A DNA stretch of 64,000 nucleotides from assembly GCF_017741815.1 (NCBI RefSeq), contig NZ_JAGHMF010000024.1:91041-155040 (forward strand), written 5' to 3'. Position numbers and translations under genes: made by a program. Below, piece by piece: positions 63,913-64,000 of the stretch (positions are counted from its first letter, which is position 1; the number at the start of each line of letters is the position of its first letter). The notes beneath the pieces are model-generated. The model did not search any database, was not told the DNA's origin, and saw only the letters and a list, made by a program, of their open reading frames with translations. The DNA is from Rhizobium sp. 16-488-2b (GTDB taxonomy: Bacteria; Pseudomonadota; Alphaproteobacteria; Rhizobiales; Rhizobiaceae).

Positions 63913-64000
63913 TCAACCGTTGAAGCGCCAGACCGTGGTCCTCTTGACCTCGCTGTCCTCAAGCGCCCGCGTCACCGGCACCTGATAGACCGCGCAGGCC
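63913..64000 (-). CDS. C-terminal end of a gene running off the window
   Basis: The minus strand shows an open frame of 28 codons ending TGA at 63913-63915, with sequence ending EVKRTTVWRFNG. The gene starts beyond the window. It converges on the secreted-protein gene. The fragment is too short to assign a family. Confidence 0.5.
   Translation of the reverse strand, partial: ACAVYQVPVTRALEDSEVKRTTVWRFNG

Overview
The window is a 64 kb piece of a high-GC alphaproteobacterial chromosome, most likely a Rhizobium sensu stricto (R. leguminosarum/R. etli group). Reasons: the F1-only ATP synthase operon atpHAGDC, the mdh-sucCDAB-lpdA cluster, a CpdR single-domain regulator, a TIGR02302-type protein next to lysA, and RIME-like rhizobial intergenic palindromes. 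The species call is inference from gene content and order. I see no prophage, insertion sequence, CRISPR array or rRNA; the region reads as core chromosome with a few small insertions.

Layout, left to right. 1-8 kb: end of an MFS permease, tRNA-Leu(CAA), a CPA2 antiporter with a cNMP-binding domain, DedA, DsbB, an HNH protein, an AlkA-like glycosylase divergent from GluQRS, YihY and an SDR. 8-12.6 kb: a twin-membrane HIG1-like protein, a PduO-type cobalamin adenosyltransferase, a rhomboid protease, then etfB-etfA and 3-hydroxybutyryl-CoA dehydrogenase. 12.9-19.5 kb: TlpA, argH, lptM, lysA and the large TIGR02302 protein. 19.6-26 kb: cpdR, hpt, ftsEX, YdcF, an acyltransferase and a ChaC-like protein. 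26-33 kb: DUF2125, the tyrC-hisC pair, a methyltransferase, gloB-cupin, an ArsR regulator and an SDR. 33-38 kb: the atp operon. 38-45 kb: a small membrane protein, priA, an AAA ATPase, an acyltransferase, XerC and a TraB/GumN protein.

45.5-63 kb is a TCA-cycle district, all on the minus strand. In transcription order it is sdhC-sdhD-sdhA-[antitoxin-toxin]-sdhB, an Inh-type lipoprotein, zapE, then mdh-sucC-sucD-sucA-sucB, a periplasmic protein of unknown role, an SDR, a LysE exporter and lpdA. It encodes complex II, malate dehydrogenase, succinyl-CoA synthetase and all three parts of 2-oxoglutarate dehydrogenase. Electrons from acyl-CoA oxidation (etfBA) and succinate oxidation (sdh) both feed the quinone pool, and the atp operon draws on the resulting proton gradient. 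A secreted Gly/His-rich protein and the tail of one more gene close the window.

The most notable observations are: a VapBC-type toxin-antitoxin pair embedded between sdhA and sdhB with overlapping reading frames; two copies of a rare ACGT-nn-ACGT palindrome resembling the MerR-family LiuR operator, upstream of etfBA and of mdh; a perfect 36-bp inverted repeat pair between the TraB/GumN gene and lpdA; and an unusual overlap of two divergent start codons at gluQRS. I did not find a clear new multi-gene system. Most genes belong to known families.
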